64,000 bases of DNA. It comes from Martinezella multihospitum. GTDB lineage: Bacteria; Pseudomonadota; Alphaproteobacteria; Rhizobiales; Rhizobiaceae. Position numbers and translations under genes: made by a program. The DNA lies in NCBI RefSeq assembly GCF_900094585.1, contig NZ_FMAG01000008.1, positions 62,001 to 126,000 of the forward strand. Reading direction: 5' to 3'. Under the pieces are notes generated by a model. The model saw only the letters and a program-made list of their open reading frames with translations, was not told the origin of the DNA and did no database searches. Each line of letters starts with the position of its first letter. The stretch's first letter is position 1. This document shows, piece after piece, positions 8,358 to 18,126 of the stretch.

Positions 8358-9443
8358 TCAATGCAGCGAATTGAATTGCGACGCGTCCGGTCCGTTCTGC
8401 TCGCGCCATTGCAGAGGCGTCAGCCCCTCCCAGTCGCGAAACGCGCGATAGAAGGAACTGCGATCCTGATAACCCAGAAGACACGCGACCTCGTCGATGT
8501 CGGTGGACGGATTGGACAGCAGTTGCCGTCCGAGTTCCTGGCGCGCTTCCGACAGAAGCTCGCGGAAGGTCTTGCCTTCATCGGTGATGCGCCGTTGCAG
8601 CGTTCGCTCGCTCATATTGAGATCCTGCGCTATCTGCGACAACTCCGGACGCCCGCTTGCAAGCGATCGCTTCAGGACGACTTTCACCTGGTCGCCAATG
8701 GAACTGCGGGCCTGCAGTTCACCCATGGCGGCAGCGAGCGCTGGCGTGAGGATTTCCAGCAGCTCGGGATTGTGCCCCGGAAACGGCCGGTCAAGATCGG
8801 CCGATTTCAGGACGAGCTTGTTCTGCGGAGCACCATACTTGACGGGGCACCCGAAGAAGAGCTGATACAGATCACTTTTGGGTCCAGTGCGCATGAACTC
8901 GACCCGAACCGGCGTCAGGGCTTGGCCGGTTCCGCGGCGACCAAGCTCGACTAGGAAGGCGAAGGCAACGTCAGTGGCGATCCCGGGCTCAAGCTCGGTC
9001 GCGTAAACCCAGTTGCTTGTGATCGAGACCTCGCCTTTTTCCTCATGGAAACTCAACTGCTCGGGCGTGCAGAGCCGCTTGAAGCGCGCGACCCGGTAAA
9101 GTGCATCGCGATAATCCCTGGCGTGAAAGGCGGCCAAGGTGGATGGCGGATGAACCGCCGTGTCTGCCTCGCGGACGAGCCGAAGTCCGAGTGCAGGTTC
9201 CGGCACCAATTCCTCAAGCGCCCTGAAGATCGCAAAGTACTGGGAGGTCGTCACCATGCCATTCTCGCCCAGGTGCAATGTGGCAGGCAAACGGGCCTGA
9301 CGCAGAACCGCGGACGGTGGTAGGCCGATCCGCTCGACCGCACGCCAGAAGGCCTGCGGCACCTTGCATTTGTCTGCTGGCATCACACTCATCTCAGTCG
9401 GGTCCTCTAAGCCTGATCTCGCAGAAGTACGCTGGTCTGTCAT
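8358..9443 (-). CDS. AraC-family regulator with N-terminal AraC-type ligand-binding domain
   Basis: 361 residues. The N-terminal two thirds fit the arabinose-binding-like domain found in OruR/ArgR-type AraC proteins (PPSTLAAFHARDYRDALYRVARFKRLC). The C-terminal HTH pair is clear: ELSQIAQDLNMSERTLQRRI is the first helix-turn-helix, and IDEVACLLGYQDRSSFYRAF then DWEGLTPLQWR is the second with the AraC signature. It lies between two SDR genes on the same strand, which are its most likely targets. The inducer cannot be predicted. Confidence 0.88.
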   Translation of the reverse strand: MTDQRTSARSGLEDPTEMSVMPADKCKVPQAFWRAVERIGLPPSAVLRQARLPATLHLGENGMVTTSQYFAIFRALEELVPEPALGLRLVREADTAVHPPSTLAAFHARDYRDALYRVARFKRLCTPEQLSFHEEKGEVSITSNWVYATELEPGIATDVAFAFLVELGRRGTGQALTPVRVEFMRTGPKSDLYQLFFGCPVKYGAPQNKLVLKSADLDRPFPGHNPELLEILTPALAAAMGELQARSSIGDQVKVVLKRSLASGRPELSQIAQDLNMSERTLQRRITDEGKTFRELLSEARQELGRQLLSNPSTDIDEVACLLGYQDRSSFYRAFRDWEGLTPLQWREQNGPDASQFNSLH

Positions 9444-9458
9444 CCGCCTGCGGGAATG

Positions 9459-10289
9459 TTAGCGCATCTGGCTCATGATGATACGATCGAACATCCGATC
9501 TCCGAACCATTTGCGGATCGCAATCATCGGCTTGGCATATTTGCCGGCGACGTAGCGCGTCCGCGGCCTTCTTGCATGCACCGCGGCCGAAACGACATCT
9601 GCGATCACCTTCGGATCCGTACCGCGCCCATGGCCATAGGTCGCCCTTGTGGTCTTGGCGACAGCTTGCGAGACCTTCGCATAGGGACCTGCCCCGGAGC
9701 GCTTCAGAAGACCGTCAGCAACCACATCGCCAAATCCCGTCTCGATCAAGCCTGGTTCGACGACAACGACGTCGATGCCGAACGGGGCCAGTTCCAGCCG
9801 CAGGCTGTCCGACCAGCCCTCGAGCGCGTGTTTGGTGGCGTGGTACCAGGCTCCGAGCAATGTATAGATCTTGCCGCCCATCGAGGTGATGTTGACGATG
9901 GTACCCGACCCCCTCTGCCGCATCGCCGGCAAGAGAAGCTGAGTGAGGCGAGCCGGCCCGAAGACGTTGACTTCGAACTGATATCTCGCCTCGTCCATGG
10001 CGATATCTTCGACCGGTCCATACAGTCCGAAGCCTGCATTGTTGACGAGGACATCGACGCCGCCGCTTTCTGCCAGGATGATCCCCACGGCTGCCTTGAT
10101 CTCGTCGTCGTCCGACACGTCCATCTGCAGGGCGCGCGCTCCAAGGCGTTCGAGATCCAGCATCTTGTCGACGCTGCGCGCCGCTACATAGACCCTGAAG
10201 CCATCGCTGATGAGGCGCTTGGCGATTTCCTTGCCCATGCCGGAGGATGCACCGGTCACGAGCGCTGTTTTCTTGCGTGTATTGCTCAT
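9459..10289 (-). CDS. Short-chain dehydrogenase/reductase
   Basis: 276 residues from the ATG at 10289, which follows a GAGAGG site; an upstream start at 10436 would add a non-family extension. Motifs in order are TGASSGMG, NNAGFGLYG, NITSMGGK with the catalytic serine, and YHATK. The C-terminal part (GAGPYAKVSQAVAKTTR) resembles SDRs that act on lipid or steroid-like substrates, but this is weak evidence. The stop lies 15 nt before the AraC-family gene start, which suggests co-transcription with that regulator. Confidence 0.87.
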   Translation of the reverse strand: MSNTRKKTALVTGASSGMGKEIAKRLISDGFRVYVAARSVDKMLDLERLGARALQMDVSDDDEIKAAVGIILAESGGVDVLVNNAGFGLYGPVEDIAMDEARYQFEVNVFGPARLTQLLLPAMRQRGSGTIVNITSMGGKIYTLLGAWYHATKHALEGWSDSLRLELAPFGIDVVVVEPGLIETGFGDVVADGLLKRSGAGPYAKVSQAVAKTTRATYGHGRGTDPKVIADVVSAAVHARRPRTRYVAGKYAKPMIAIRKWFGDRMFDRIIMSQMR

Positions 10290-10398
10290 ATCAGCCTCTC
10301 TGTTCGCAAGATCACAAATATAAGCTCGCCAACGCCCAATCATTGACGGAACATGCCATCGCTGTTGCATATTACGCCAATGTTCGATGACATCGTCT

Positions 10399-11013
10399 TC
10401 AGGAAAACTGCTTCCCGGCCGAGCGGCGTCGTGCATAGGCGACCAGAAAAGCCACCAGCAATTCCAGACCCATCATCGATAGCCCGACGGCAATACCTGC
10501 GGCGACTGGATCCCAGCCGCTGTCGCGCAGCAGATAACCGATGGCAATAAGAGGCGTGTTCCATGCAAGCGTCCCAATCACTGTCGCGAGCAGGAATGAG
10601 CCCAAAGGCAATCTAAGGATGCCTGCCGGCAGGGCGAGATATATACGCACGGTCGGTATTGTCTGACCAATGACCGTCACCCAAAAATGGTTCCTCCGGT
10701 AGGCAGCCGCCAGCCGATGATAGAGTTCAGGTCTCAGGAAGACAAATCTGCCGTAACGGCCGATGATATCCTCACAGCGCGATCCACCGAGAACATGGCC
10801 GATGAAATACCAGCCTGCGGCGCCTAAGGTAGAACCGAGACTGGCCATCAGAACCGTTCGGAACAGATCCAGCGCATTGTCGACCGTCGCTAGACCAATA
10901 AAGACGAACAGGACGTATGATGGCAGGATGGGAAGGAATTTCTCGAGCAAGCTTGTTGCTGCGACGCCAGCCAGCCCGAAATCGAGCAACCAGTTTAGGG
11001 GCAGGCTGTTCAT
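10399..11013 (-). CDS. DedA/VTT-domain membrane protein
   Basis: About 204 residues with five or so hydrophobic segments and the VTT (SNARE-associated/DedA) pattern: LEKFLPILPSYVLFVFIG near the N-terminus and the central GQTIPTVRIYLALPAGILRLP, where the conserved Arg of the family is present. DedA proteins are inner-membrane transporters linked to undecaprenyl-phosphate or phospholipid flipping and to membrane potential. The ATG at 11013 is preferred over a TTG at 11040. The neighbour upstream encodes a small periplasmic DUF2147 protein. Confidence 0.78.
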   Translation of the reverse strand: MNSLPLNWLLDFGLAGVAATSLLEKFLPILPSYVLFVFIGLATVDNALDLFRTVLMASLGSTLGAAGWYFIGHVLGGSRCEDIIGRYGRFVFLRPELYHRLAAAYRRNHFWVTVIGQTIPTVRIYLALPAGILRLPLGSFLLATVIGTLAWNTPLIAIGYLLRDSGWDPVAAGIAVGLSMMGLELLVAFLVAYARRRSAGKQFS

Positions 11014-11171
11014 GGCCAACGGTCTCCGTGGCCGCGGCAAGGGGCAAATCGGGCGAGCACAGCCTCATGCTGCACCCGCCCGACGCCAAACCACCTGACC
11101 ACGACCGATTTGTTGGGGGCGCCTCGGTTGGCAAAAGACGGTGGCTTGTTCAGGTAATCAATGATTGCGGG

Positions 11172-11645
11172 CTATGCGCCGACCCGATGGAAAGTCCTGG
11201 TTTGGCCAAGTGCGGAAATGCCGATATAGCCTCTCAGGTTCATTTTACCGCCCTGCATCGTGATCTGGCAGTTATACGTACGGCCCGAAGAGCCGTCGTA
11301 AAGTGAGCCACCTGTCCAACTCCCCGCATTCCAGCGCAGGCCGGTGATGAACACGACATTCTTCATCGATCGGGAGCGTAAGGCAGGATCGGGATTTTTC
11401 GCGTCCTTCTTGAAGGTGACATTGTCGGCTTCCACCAATTGATTGCCGTAAAGCAGGCGTGCACGGAATTCCGTTCCCGCCTTGAACATATCGAGCTTCA
11501 CGCTGCCATCGTCCGCCTGCCACACGCCGACAATGGCGTCGGCCGGCGAGGCTTGTTGCGCATAAGCTGCCGGTGCGGCGGCCAGTCCGATCGCTGCCAA
11601 TGCCAGAAATACGGCAGATCGCCTTGAGACCTTTGACACGTCCAT
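11172..11645 (-). CDS. DUF2147 small secreted protein
   Basis: 157 residues beginning at the ATG at 11645, with GAGG 10 nt upstream. A signal peptide (SRRSAVFLALAAIGLAAAPAAYAQ) is followed by the DUF2147 layout: IVGVWQADDGSVKLDMF, LLYGNQLV, VFITGLRWNAGSWTGGSLYDGSSGRTY, then MNLRGYIG and a final FHRVG. The family is a small periplasmic beta barrel found in many Proteobacteria with no proven biochemical role. The GG-LYDGSSGRTY signature is strong, so the family call is firm and the function is open. Confidence 0.88.
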   Translation of the reverse strand: MDVSKVSRRSAVFLALAAIGLAAAPAAYAQQASPADAIVGVWQADDGSVKLDMFKAGTEFRARLLYGNQLVEADNVTFKKDAKNPDPALRSRSMKNVVFITGLRWNAGSWTGGSLYDGSSGRTYNCQITMQGGKMNLRGYIGISALGQTRTFHRVGA

Positions 11646-12480
11646 AAACTGAGACCTCTTGAATGAACCAATGTTGATGCAATCGGCGAAGGAAGGGCCA
11701 CGGGCTGTAACGATCCGTGTTCCCGCTCTCGCGCAACTGTGTTGCAGGCCCATTTGCATGGGCCTGATACGTCCGGTGAGATTGCTATCTCCGAACGCAA
11801 GCAAGGCTATTGGCAGGGAGGCAATCCTGCAGTCACAGAACACGTCAATCGCGTTGCGCAGTCCGCCAATGCAATACTGTCTGCTTCAGCGAGCAGTAAT
11901 CCGATAGACTGCCGCCGGCGGGGGATTCAGGAGGGTACAGCCCACCAACGTTGCCTTCAGGTCGAGTTGATCGAGGATCCGTTGAGGCATCGGACATTTG
12001 CTCATGTAGGTGAACTGGTAGAACGCAGCGCCAGGCCGCACATGATTGCGGCGAGCGCGCGTCAGGAGGGCAGGATCGAGGCGATCTGGAATGGCCGGGC
12101 AGCCGGCGTTAACTCGATGGCGGCAATTTTCGCTGAAGAACAGCTCCAATTCTTTATTGGAAACCGGGTGTCCGTAGGTTGAGAGCCAAATTCGTTAGGG
12201 CGAACGAGACCGTCTTCCCGAAAGCGAACCGTTTCAATTCCGGGCGGCCCGTAAACTCCGAGACTGACAAAAAAGGTCCGACATCGTCGGGCCTTTTTGC
12301 GGCTTGCGTTTGATTATGGTCAGATGCATGCATAACATAACCGGACATTCCGAAAGTCACTCAAAATCGGATGGTTGTGGCCCTAATAAAATCAATGACT
12401 TGTGTGGGTCGATTGGAAAATAGTTAGGGGCATCGTCAGTCCGTGATACACAAGCGTCGAGATACGCAAGGAAATCAGTC
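11646..12480. other. Intergenic region with no supported gene
   Basis: Open frames of 60-147 codons exist on both strands but show no recognisable family features, signal peptide or ribosome site. The only clear element is the stem-loop near 12269-12298. The last 100 bp should hold the promoter of the ROK regulator at 12481. Confidence 0.4.
12269..12298. terminator. A-stem-T intrinsic terminator-like hairpin
   Basis: The arms AAAAAGGTCCGAC and GTCGGGCCTTTTT pair over 13 bp with one G-T wobble around a three-base loop, ending in a T run. The symmetric A and T tracts make it bidirectional. No gene obviously ends close by on either side, so it may be left over from lost genes or may insulate the ROK promoter. 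Confidence 0.7.
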
Positions 12481-13617
12481 ATGCGGTATCTTCGATCCGG
12501 GCCACGGTGGCGCCAGCCTGAGGAGACGGACGTTACGCGGGGCAAGACACTCGGTCTGCGGTCGGGAGAAATCGCCGACAGAAATATTCGTGTCATCCTG
12601 GAGGCGATCCGCCGCCACGGCCCTTTGACCCGCATGGAGCTCGGAAAGCATTCCGGACTGACCGGGCCGGGAATCACCAACATTCTGCGCCGGCTTGGCG
12701 ATGAAGGGGTGGTGACATCGCACCGGCGCAATGGCGCCGGCGGCGGTGCGACCTCAACGGAATTTGCCCTGCGGCCAGAAGGAGCCTTCTCGATCGGCGT
12801 TCGTGCCCGTCAAAATCGAGGCGAAGCGGTTCTCGTCGATCTCAGCGGCCAGGTTCACGATCGCATTTATTTCCCCCTCACCCGAACAACGAGGGTCGCA
12901 TCGATCCTGTCGGCGATCGAAGACATGATTGATCGCCATGCCGACCTGCCGATCATCGGCCTGGGTATCGGCTCGAATGACTGGAGCCCGGAAGAAAGCG
13001 ATCAGCTGAATTCCGCATCGAAACTCCCGCGCAGCTATGTCGAGAACGAATGCACGGCAAGCCTGCTCGCCGAGCGCACGATCGGCACGCCGGCGCCGAA
13101 AGGCGGACTCGCGATGATCATCATCGACGAGGATGTCCAGGCCGGGTTCCTCGTTCGCGGCGTTCCCTATTCGGGCGTTCATGGACGCGCGGGCAATATC
13201 GGCGACATGCGCACCGGCCCCGACAATCTCCGCTTGAACACGGTCGTCGGCTTCGATGCGCTGCGCAGATTGGTGAGCGATGACGATTTCAGGCGCCTCC
13301 TGGCGGGCGAGGAGCCATCTTCCCCGCTGATAGCGCAGTGGATACGCGAGGCAGCAAGCCACCTGCTCGACCCGATCATCGCGATTGCCGGCTTCATCGC
13401 ACCGAGCGTGATCATGATCGGCGGCGACCTCCCACGCGGCACCATCGAGGCGCTGATCCATCAGCTTTCCGTCGAGCGCCGCGACACGTCGAAACGGCCT
13501 TTCCTGACGCCCTGGATTTCGCCGATGAAGCCGGCAAGCTTCAGCGGCGGCGGTGTGGCGCTGGGGGCGGCACTTCTGCCTTTCCTAAACACTCTTCTGC
13601 CGCCGGTCTCCGGCTGA
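12481..13617 (+). CDS. ROK-family transcriptional regulator of the sugar locus
   Basis: 378 residues. The N-terminal winged HTH (RVILEAIRRHGPLTRMELGK, then LTGPGITNILRRLGDEGVV) is followed by the sugar-kinase-like ROK fold with VENECTASLLAE and VHGRAGNIGDM. The CxCGxxGCxE zinc motif of ROK kinases is absent, which fits a repressor without kinase activity. An AGGA lies 8 nt before the ATG. It converges with the Gfo/Idh/MocA gene and is one of two ROK regulators bracketing the ABC genes, so an effector sugar or sugar phosphate is likely. Confidence 0.87.
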   Translation: MRYLRSGPRWRQPEETDVTRGKTLGLRSGEIADRNIRVILEAIRRHGPLTRMELGKHSGLTGPGITNILRRLGDEGVVTSHRRNGAGGGATSTEFALRPEGAFSIGVRARQNRGEAVLVDLSGQVHDRIYFPLTRTTRVASILSAIEDMIDRHADLPIIGLGIGSNDWSPEESDQLNSASKLPRSYVENECTASLLAERTIGTPAPKGGLAMIIIDEDVQAGFLVRGVPYSGVHGRAGNIGDMRTGPDNLRLNTVVGFDALRRLVSDDDFRRLLAGEEPSSPLIAQWIREAASHLLDPIIAIAGFIAPSVIMIGGDLPRGTIEALIHQLSVERRDTSKRPFLTPWISPMKPASFSGGGVALGAALLPFLNTLLPPVSG

Positions 13618-13632
13618 ACCTTGCCTCCGGAT

Positions 13633-14679
13633 TCAGGCAAGCGCCTCGTCTTTATGGCTGATGTCCGAGGCGAGCGCCTTGTCCAGGACCTTCTGTATGT
13701 TTGCCGCGCGGCGGAATGAGGGTTCCTGGGTCTTGCCCATTCTGACGGCCTGGACGAATCGCTGGTAGTTCGTCTCAACATCATCGAAGGGGATATCATG
13801 CCATGTTGCCGTATGAACGTCCTCGCCGAGGCAGGCGCGGAGCGTCGATTTTCCTGTGTCGTAGATCATCTCGATCGAACCGGTCTCGCCGTAGACCCTG
13901 AGACGCAGTTGATCCATTTGGCCAGCGGCGGTGCGTGTCGCCTGGATCGTGCCGATCGCTCCCGTCGAAAAGTCGACGTTCATTGTGAAGCTGTCATTCG
14001 CATCTAGATCATACTCGCCGATCTTATCGCCCGGCGCCTTGTTGAAGGTCTTTAGCCGCGCAAAGACATGGGCGACATCGAGCCCGGAGCCATAGGACGC
14101 GAAATCGACGATATGGATACCGATATCGCCGAGCGCGCCGTTCGAGCCGTGCTTCCTGCTCAGGCGCCACAGCCATTTGCTCTCCGACTTCCAGTCCCCC
14201 CAATGCCTGCCGACAAGCCAGCTCTGCAGATGGGAGGCTTCGACATGCCTCACCGCACCGATCTCGCCTGCGAGCACCATCTGCCGGCCCTTCTGCAAGG
14301 CAGGCGAATTGCGATAGGTAAAGTTCACCATGCCGACCTTGCCGGCTTTCTCGATAGCCTCGGTCATTTCCATCGCCTTGGTCGCATCGGTCGCAAGCGG
14401 CTTTTCGCAGAAGACATGCTTGCCGGCCGCAATCGCCTGCAGCGTCGTCGGGTGGTGAATAGCGTCAGGCGTCACATTGGCGACGGCATCGAACTCGCCC
14501 CAGGCGAGCGCCTCTTCAAGCGAGCTGAAATGATTGGGGATGCCGTGTTCCGAACAAAAGGCGGCCAGCCGCTCAGGCACGACGTCAACGCCGCCCACGA
14601 CGCTGACACCCTCGATCTCCTTGAAACTTGCCGCATGCTTGTTGGCCATTCCGCCAGTGCCGAGAATGAGTAGGCGCAT
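13633..14679 (-). CDS. Gfo/Idh/MocA-family NAD(P)-dependent dehydrogenase
   Basis: 348 residues from the ATG at 14679, which sits 5 nt after GGAGG; the ATG at 14691 overlaps that site. The Rossmann start (RLLILGTGGMANKHAASFKE) is followed by NVTPDAIHHPTTLQAIAAGK and the family signature HVFCEKPLATD, whose Lys assists catalysis. The C-terminal alpha/beta domain carries GDIGIHIVDFASYG. Such enzymes oxidise or reduce cyclic polyols, sugars or their derivatives. It is divergent from the sugar-binding protein, so it probably acts on the imported compound together with the TIM-barrel enzyme at 19414. Confidence 0.87.
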   Translation of the reverse strand: MRLLILGTGGMANKHAASFKEIEGVSVVGGVDVVPERLAAFCSEHGIPNHFSSLEEALAWGEFDAVANVTPDAIHHPTTLQAIAAGKHVFCEKPLATDATKAMEMTEAIEKAGKVGMVNFTYRNSPALQKGRQMVLAGEIGAVRHVEASHLQSWLVGRHWGDWKSESKWLWRLSRKHGSNGALGDIGIHIVDFASYGSGLDVAHVFARLKTFNKAPGDKIGEYDLDANDSFTMNVDFSTGAIGTIQATRTAAGQMDQLRLRVYGETGSIEMIYDTGKSTLRACLGEDVHTATWHDIPFDDVETNYQRFVQAVRMGKTQEPSFRRAANIQKVLDKALASDISHKDEALA

Positions 14680-14848
14680 CTGATCCTCCATAGATGTCAG
14701 GTTTGGCTATTTTCATAACCGGGGCAAAACCTCACCGCCCATCGCAGATACCCACGATGGCTCGACTGTTCCGTGATCGGGAAATGCGGCTTGAGGCCGC
14801 TAGCTGCTGTTGAATGTCACCAGCATCTCAATCCTCCCGAGCTGCGAC

Positions 14849-14876
14849 TTGACATCAAACCAAAGTAACTTAATCT
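14849..14876 (+). promoter_or_regulatory. Candidate promoter of the carbohydrate ABC operon
   Basis: TTGACA at 14849-14854 is followed after 16 bp by TAATCT at 14871-14876, in an AT-rich patch about 80 bp before the binding-protein start. It fits a housekeeping-sigma promoter. The flanking TTAATCTAATTAA run could be part of an operator. No experimental support. Confidence 0.45.
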
Positions 14877-14954
14877 AATTAATGCAGCATGGAAATGAGG
14901 AGAGGTCAACTGGCCACCATGCTGTATCCGTTTAAAATGGGGAGGAGACCCATC

Positions 14955-16253
14955 ATGAAGAGAGCGTTCGTCAGCGCGCTAGCGCTGAGCACAATGTTGT
15001 TTTCAGTGCCTGCCGCATTTGCCCAAGAACTGGCGACAAAGGACAGGATTGGCCTTGCCGCCGCGCCGAAAACACTCACTGTCCGCCTTACGAACGACAG
15101 TCCCAATAATGCCGATCCGGCGATTGCCCAAGGCTACCAAAAGCTCTTCGTCGACTTCATCAAGAAGCATCCCGACTGGAAGCTGCAGATGCAGTTCATG
15201 TCGGCTGATATCGGTACCGAACAGGCAAAAATGCTCGAGCAGGCAAAGGCCGGCAATGCTCCGGATTGCGCCGCCGTCGACTCCTTCGTCCTCTCGCAGT
15301 TCATGGTCAACCATGTGCTCGCCGACTTCACTCCCTATTTCTCGAAGGACGAGGTCGCCGACCTCTTTCCCTTCATCCGCAACGGCATTACCGACAAGGA
15401 CCAGACGATCCGCGCCTGGTGGTGGGACACCGACCTTCGCGTCCTCTATCGCAACAAATCCATCGTCCCCGATGCACCGCAGACCTGGGATGACCTGAAG
15501 AAGGCCGGTGTTGCTTCCGTCAAGGAAGGTATGGAGGGCATCCTCTTCAACGCCGGCCGCTATGAGGGTTCGACCTTCGACTGGCTTGCGAATTACTGGG
15601 CGCTCGGCGGCAAGCTGGTCGACGATACCGGCAAGCCCGTCTTCGGCGAGGGCGAAAACAAGGAGAAGTTCCTCAAGGCGCTGACCTATTACAAGGATCT
15701 CGTCGATTCCGGTGCCGCGCCCAAACGTGTGACGACGATCGGCAACTACGACGACCTGAACGCGGCCGCGGCCGCTGGAACCACCGCGCTCTTCATCGGC
15801 GGCAACTGGCAGCTCGCCCAGTTGAAGGCGACGCTCGACGAAGACGAATTCGCCAACTGGACTTTCTCGCCGATCCCCGGCCCGACGGCCGATCAGCGCT
15901 CCACCGGCACCGGCGGCTGGACGATCGCCTCCTTCAGCAAGGATAAGGACAAGGTCGAGATGTGCGCCAACCTCGCCCGCGATATCTATATGGGGCCGGG
16001 CAACGCGCTTCAGCAGCAATTGCCGACGCGCAAGTCGCTGTTCGACAAGTATCCGGTCTTTGCGACCGAAGCCAACAAGACCTTTGCCGAAGCGCTCGCC
16101 AACGGTCAGGCCCGTCCAGGCGCGCCGATCTATCCGGAAATCTCCAACCAGATCCAGATCATGATGGGCGACGTCCTGTCGGGGACCAAGCAGCCGGAAG
16201 AAGCCCTGAACGCGGCATTCAAGGCGACGATGGAGGCCTACAAGCGTCTCTAA
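14955..16253 (+). CDS. Carbohydrate ABC transporter substrate-binding protein (family 1)
   Basis: 432 residues from the ATG at 14955, which follows GGAGGAG. A signal peptide (KRAFVSALALSTMLFSVPAAFAQ) precedes a MalE/UgpB-type fold: NNADPAIAQGYQKLFVDFIK near the start, AGNAPDCAAVDSF for the ligand-facing loop, and LFIGGNWQLAQLK then FSPIPGP in the second lobe. It delivers sugar to the two permeases that follow at once. Family 1 binding proteins take up oligosaccharides, polyols or glycosides; the exact ligand is not visible. Confidence 0.9.
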   Translation: MKRAFVSALALSTMLFSVPAAFAQELATKDRIGLAAAPKTLTVRLTNDSPNNADPAIAQGYQKLFVDFIKKHPDWKLQMQFMSADIGTEQAKMLEQAKAGNAPDCAAVDSFVLSQFMVNHVLADFTPYFSKDEVADLFPFIRNGITDKDQTIRAWWWDTDLRVLYRNKSIVPDAPQTWDDLKKAGVASVKEGMEGILFNAGRYEGSTFDWLANYWALGGKLVDDTGKPVFGEGENKEKFLKALTYYKDLVDSGAAPKRVTTIGNYDDLNAAAAAGTTALFIGGNWQLAQLKATLDEDEFANWTFSPIPGPTADQRSTGTGGWTIASFSKDKDKVEMCANLARDIYMGPGNALQQQLPTRKSLFDKYPVFATEANKTFAEALANGQARPGAPIYPEISNQIQIMMGDVLSGTKQPEEALNAAFKATMEAYKRL

Positions 16254-16320
16254 CGATTGTGATCGCGGCAGCGCCCCTTGCGGGCGTTGCCGACAGTATC
16301 AACCCGGACAGAGAAGCCCA

Positions 16321-17250
16321 ATGACCCCTATCGCCATCGAGGCTGCCAGCCGGCCGCACAGCAGATCGTTCATGCGCCGTTTCGCCGGGGCGCCGCTGCC
16401 CTGGATCATGCCCGTGATCATCGTCATCGGCATCTTCTATCTCTATCCGGTGATCGACGTGTTTCGGCTATCGTTCACGAACGCAACGCTCATCGGTGAA
16501 AATCAGGATTATACGCTCGGCTCGATTGCCAACATGCTGAGTTCGCCGCAGCTTCCCGACATTCTCTGGGCAACCCTCGTCTTCGTCGGCGGCAGCGTCA
16601 TCGGTCAGCAGATCCTTGGCCTTGCCGTCGCGGTCGTTGTCGTTCGCGGCGAGAAGCGCGGCCTGTTTGGGACGACGATCCTGAGAACCACGGCGCTCAT
16701 CGCCTGGGTCGTGCCCGGCATTGCCGGCGGCATCATCTGGCAGATGCTGTTTTCGGAAGCGCCCTATGGCGCGCTGAACAGCATTCTGCGGCTCATGCAC
16801 TTGCCGACGGTCGCCTGGCTTTCCGATCCGGCGATCGCCCCTTGGTCGGCCCTCATTTCGAACATCTGGCGGGGAACGGCTTTCTCGATGGTCGTCATGT
16901 ATGCCGCGCTGAAGGCAATCGATCCCTCGCTTTACGAAGCGGCTGACGTCGATGGCGCTACAGGCATGCAGCGGTTCCTCTTCATCACTCTTCCACAGCT
17001 ACGCGCAGCGATGCTCGTCAACATGATCCTCATCACCATTATGACGCTGAACACTTTCGACGCGATCATCACGCTGACGGGCGGTGGGCCTGGCCGCGCC
17101 ACCGAAGTCATATCGCTCTATGTCTTCAACATCGTCTTCCGCAACTACGACCTGTCCGGCGGCAGCGTGCTCTCGGTGCTGATGCTCATCATCAGCCTTG
17201 GACTAGCTGTGGTCTACGCATCATTCCTGCCAAAGGAGGATGAACGATGA
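16321..17250 (+). CDS. Carbohydrate ABC transporter permease, MalF type
   Basis: 309 residues with six hydrophobic segments beginning with PWIMPVIIVIGIFYLYPVI. The cytoplasmic EAA loop (EAADVDGATGMQRFLFITLP) that docks on the ATPase is intact. It overlaps the next permease by 4 nt (ATGA), showing translational coupling. With the MalG-type partner it forms the membrane channel of the importer encoded between 14955 and 21345. Confidence 0.92.
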   Translation: MTPIAIEAASRPHSRSFMRRFAGAPLPWIMPVIIVIGIFYLYPVIDVFRLSFTNATLIGENQDYTLGSIANMLSSPQLPDILWATLVFVGGSVIGQQILGLAVAVVVVRGEKRGLFGTTILRTTALIAWVVPGIAGGIIWQMLFSEAPYGALNSILRLMHLPTVAWLSDPAIAPWSALISNIWRGTAFSMVVMYAALKAIDPSLYEAADVDGATGMQRFLFITLPQLRAAMLVNMILITIMTLNTFDAIITLTGGGPGRATEVISLYVFNIVFRNYDLSGGSVLSVLMLIISLGLAVVYASFLPKEDER

Positions 17251-18089
17251 GCAGGCGCACCGGCACGCGCTTCGGCGATTTCCTGAGCTATCTCTTCATG
17301 CTGGCGATGTTCGTCTTCTTCGCCGGCCCCCTCACCTACCTGCTGTCGATGGCGCTACGCGACAAGCGCGAGATCTATCGCGGCGTGGCGCGCTACATCC
17401 CGCACAATCCGACGATCGATAATTTCATCACCGTACTCAACAACAGCTACTTCCCGCTCTATCTCTGGAACGGCCTGAAGCTTGCGGCTCTGAGCGGCTT
17501 CGGTGTTTTGATCGTCGCCATGCCCGCGGCCTACGCCTTCTCGCGCTTCCAGTTCCGGGGCAAAGGCCTGTCGATGATGGGGCTTCTGCTCTTTCAGATG
17601 ATTTCGCCGCTGGTCATCATGGTGCCGCTCTATCGCTATATGAACCGCCTTGGCCTGCTCGATACGCATTTCGCCGTGACGATGGTCTATATCGCGCTCG
17701 GCGTGCCGCTGGCGACATGGCTTCTGAAGAGCACGGTGGATGGCATTCCGCGCAGCCTCGACGAAGCCGCGATGATCGACGGATGCAACCGTTTCTCCGT
17801 CTTCTGGCGAATCGTGCTGCCGCTGTCGGCACCGGGCATCGCCTCCGTCTTCATCATCACGGTCATTGCCGGCTGGTCGCAATTTCTCGTGCCTTTTCTG
17901 CTGCTCACGCAAAACAATTTGATGCCGATCGGCGTCGGGATCTTTAACTTCCGTGGCATGCAAACCGACTCGTCCATCCAGCTGCTGGCGGCAGCCTGCC
18001 TCATCTCCGTCGTACCGGCGATCGTGGCGTTTCTGTCGCTGCAGCGGCTGATCCTTGGCTCCATGACCAGTGGCTCGGTAAAGGGGTGA
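17247..18089 (+). CDS. Carbohydrate ABC transporter permease, MalG type
   Basis: 280 residues, six membrane segments, and the EAA loop EAAMIDGCNRFSVFWRIVLP followed by S-PGIASVFI, typical of MalG/UgpE permeases. It starts inside the stop of the MalF-type gene. It is the second half of the transmembrane channel. The first segments (YLFMLAMFVFFAGPLTYLL) match the usual signal-anchor position. Confidence 0.92.
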   Translation: MSRRTGTRFGDFLSYLFMLAMFVFFAGPLTYLLSMALRDKREIYRGVARYIPHNPTIDNFITVLNNSYFPLYLWNGLKLAALSGFGVLIVAMPAAYAFSRFQFRGKGLSMMGLLLFQMISPLVIMVPLYRYMNRLGLLDTHFAVTMVYIALGVPLATWLLKSTVDGIPRSLDEAAMIDGCNRFSVFWRIVLPLSAPGIASVFIITVIAGWSQFLVPFLLLTQNNLMPIGVGIFNFRGMQTDSSIQLLAAACLISVVPAIVAFLSLQRLILGSMTSGSVKG

Positions 18090-18126
18090 GGCCGGTTTGC
18101 GCGTGCCAGACTGATAGAGGAACCCG

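Noticed and set aside
11739..12182. 147-codon plus-strand frame in the gap before the ROK gene
   Set aside because: No family features or start signal; the opposite strand is equally open.
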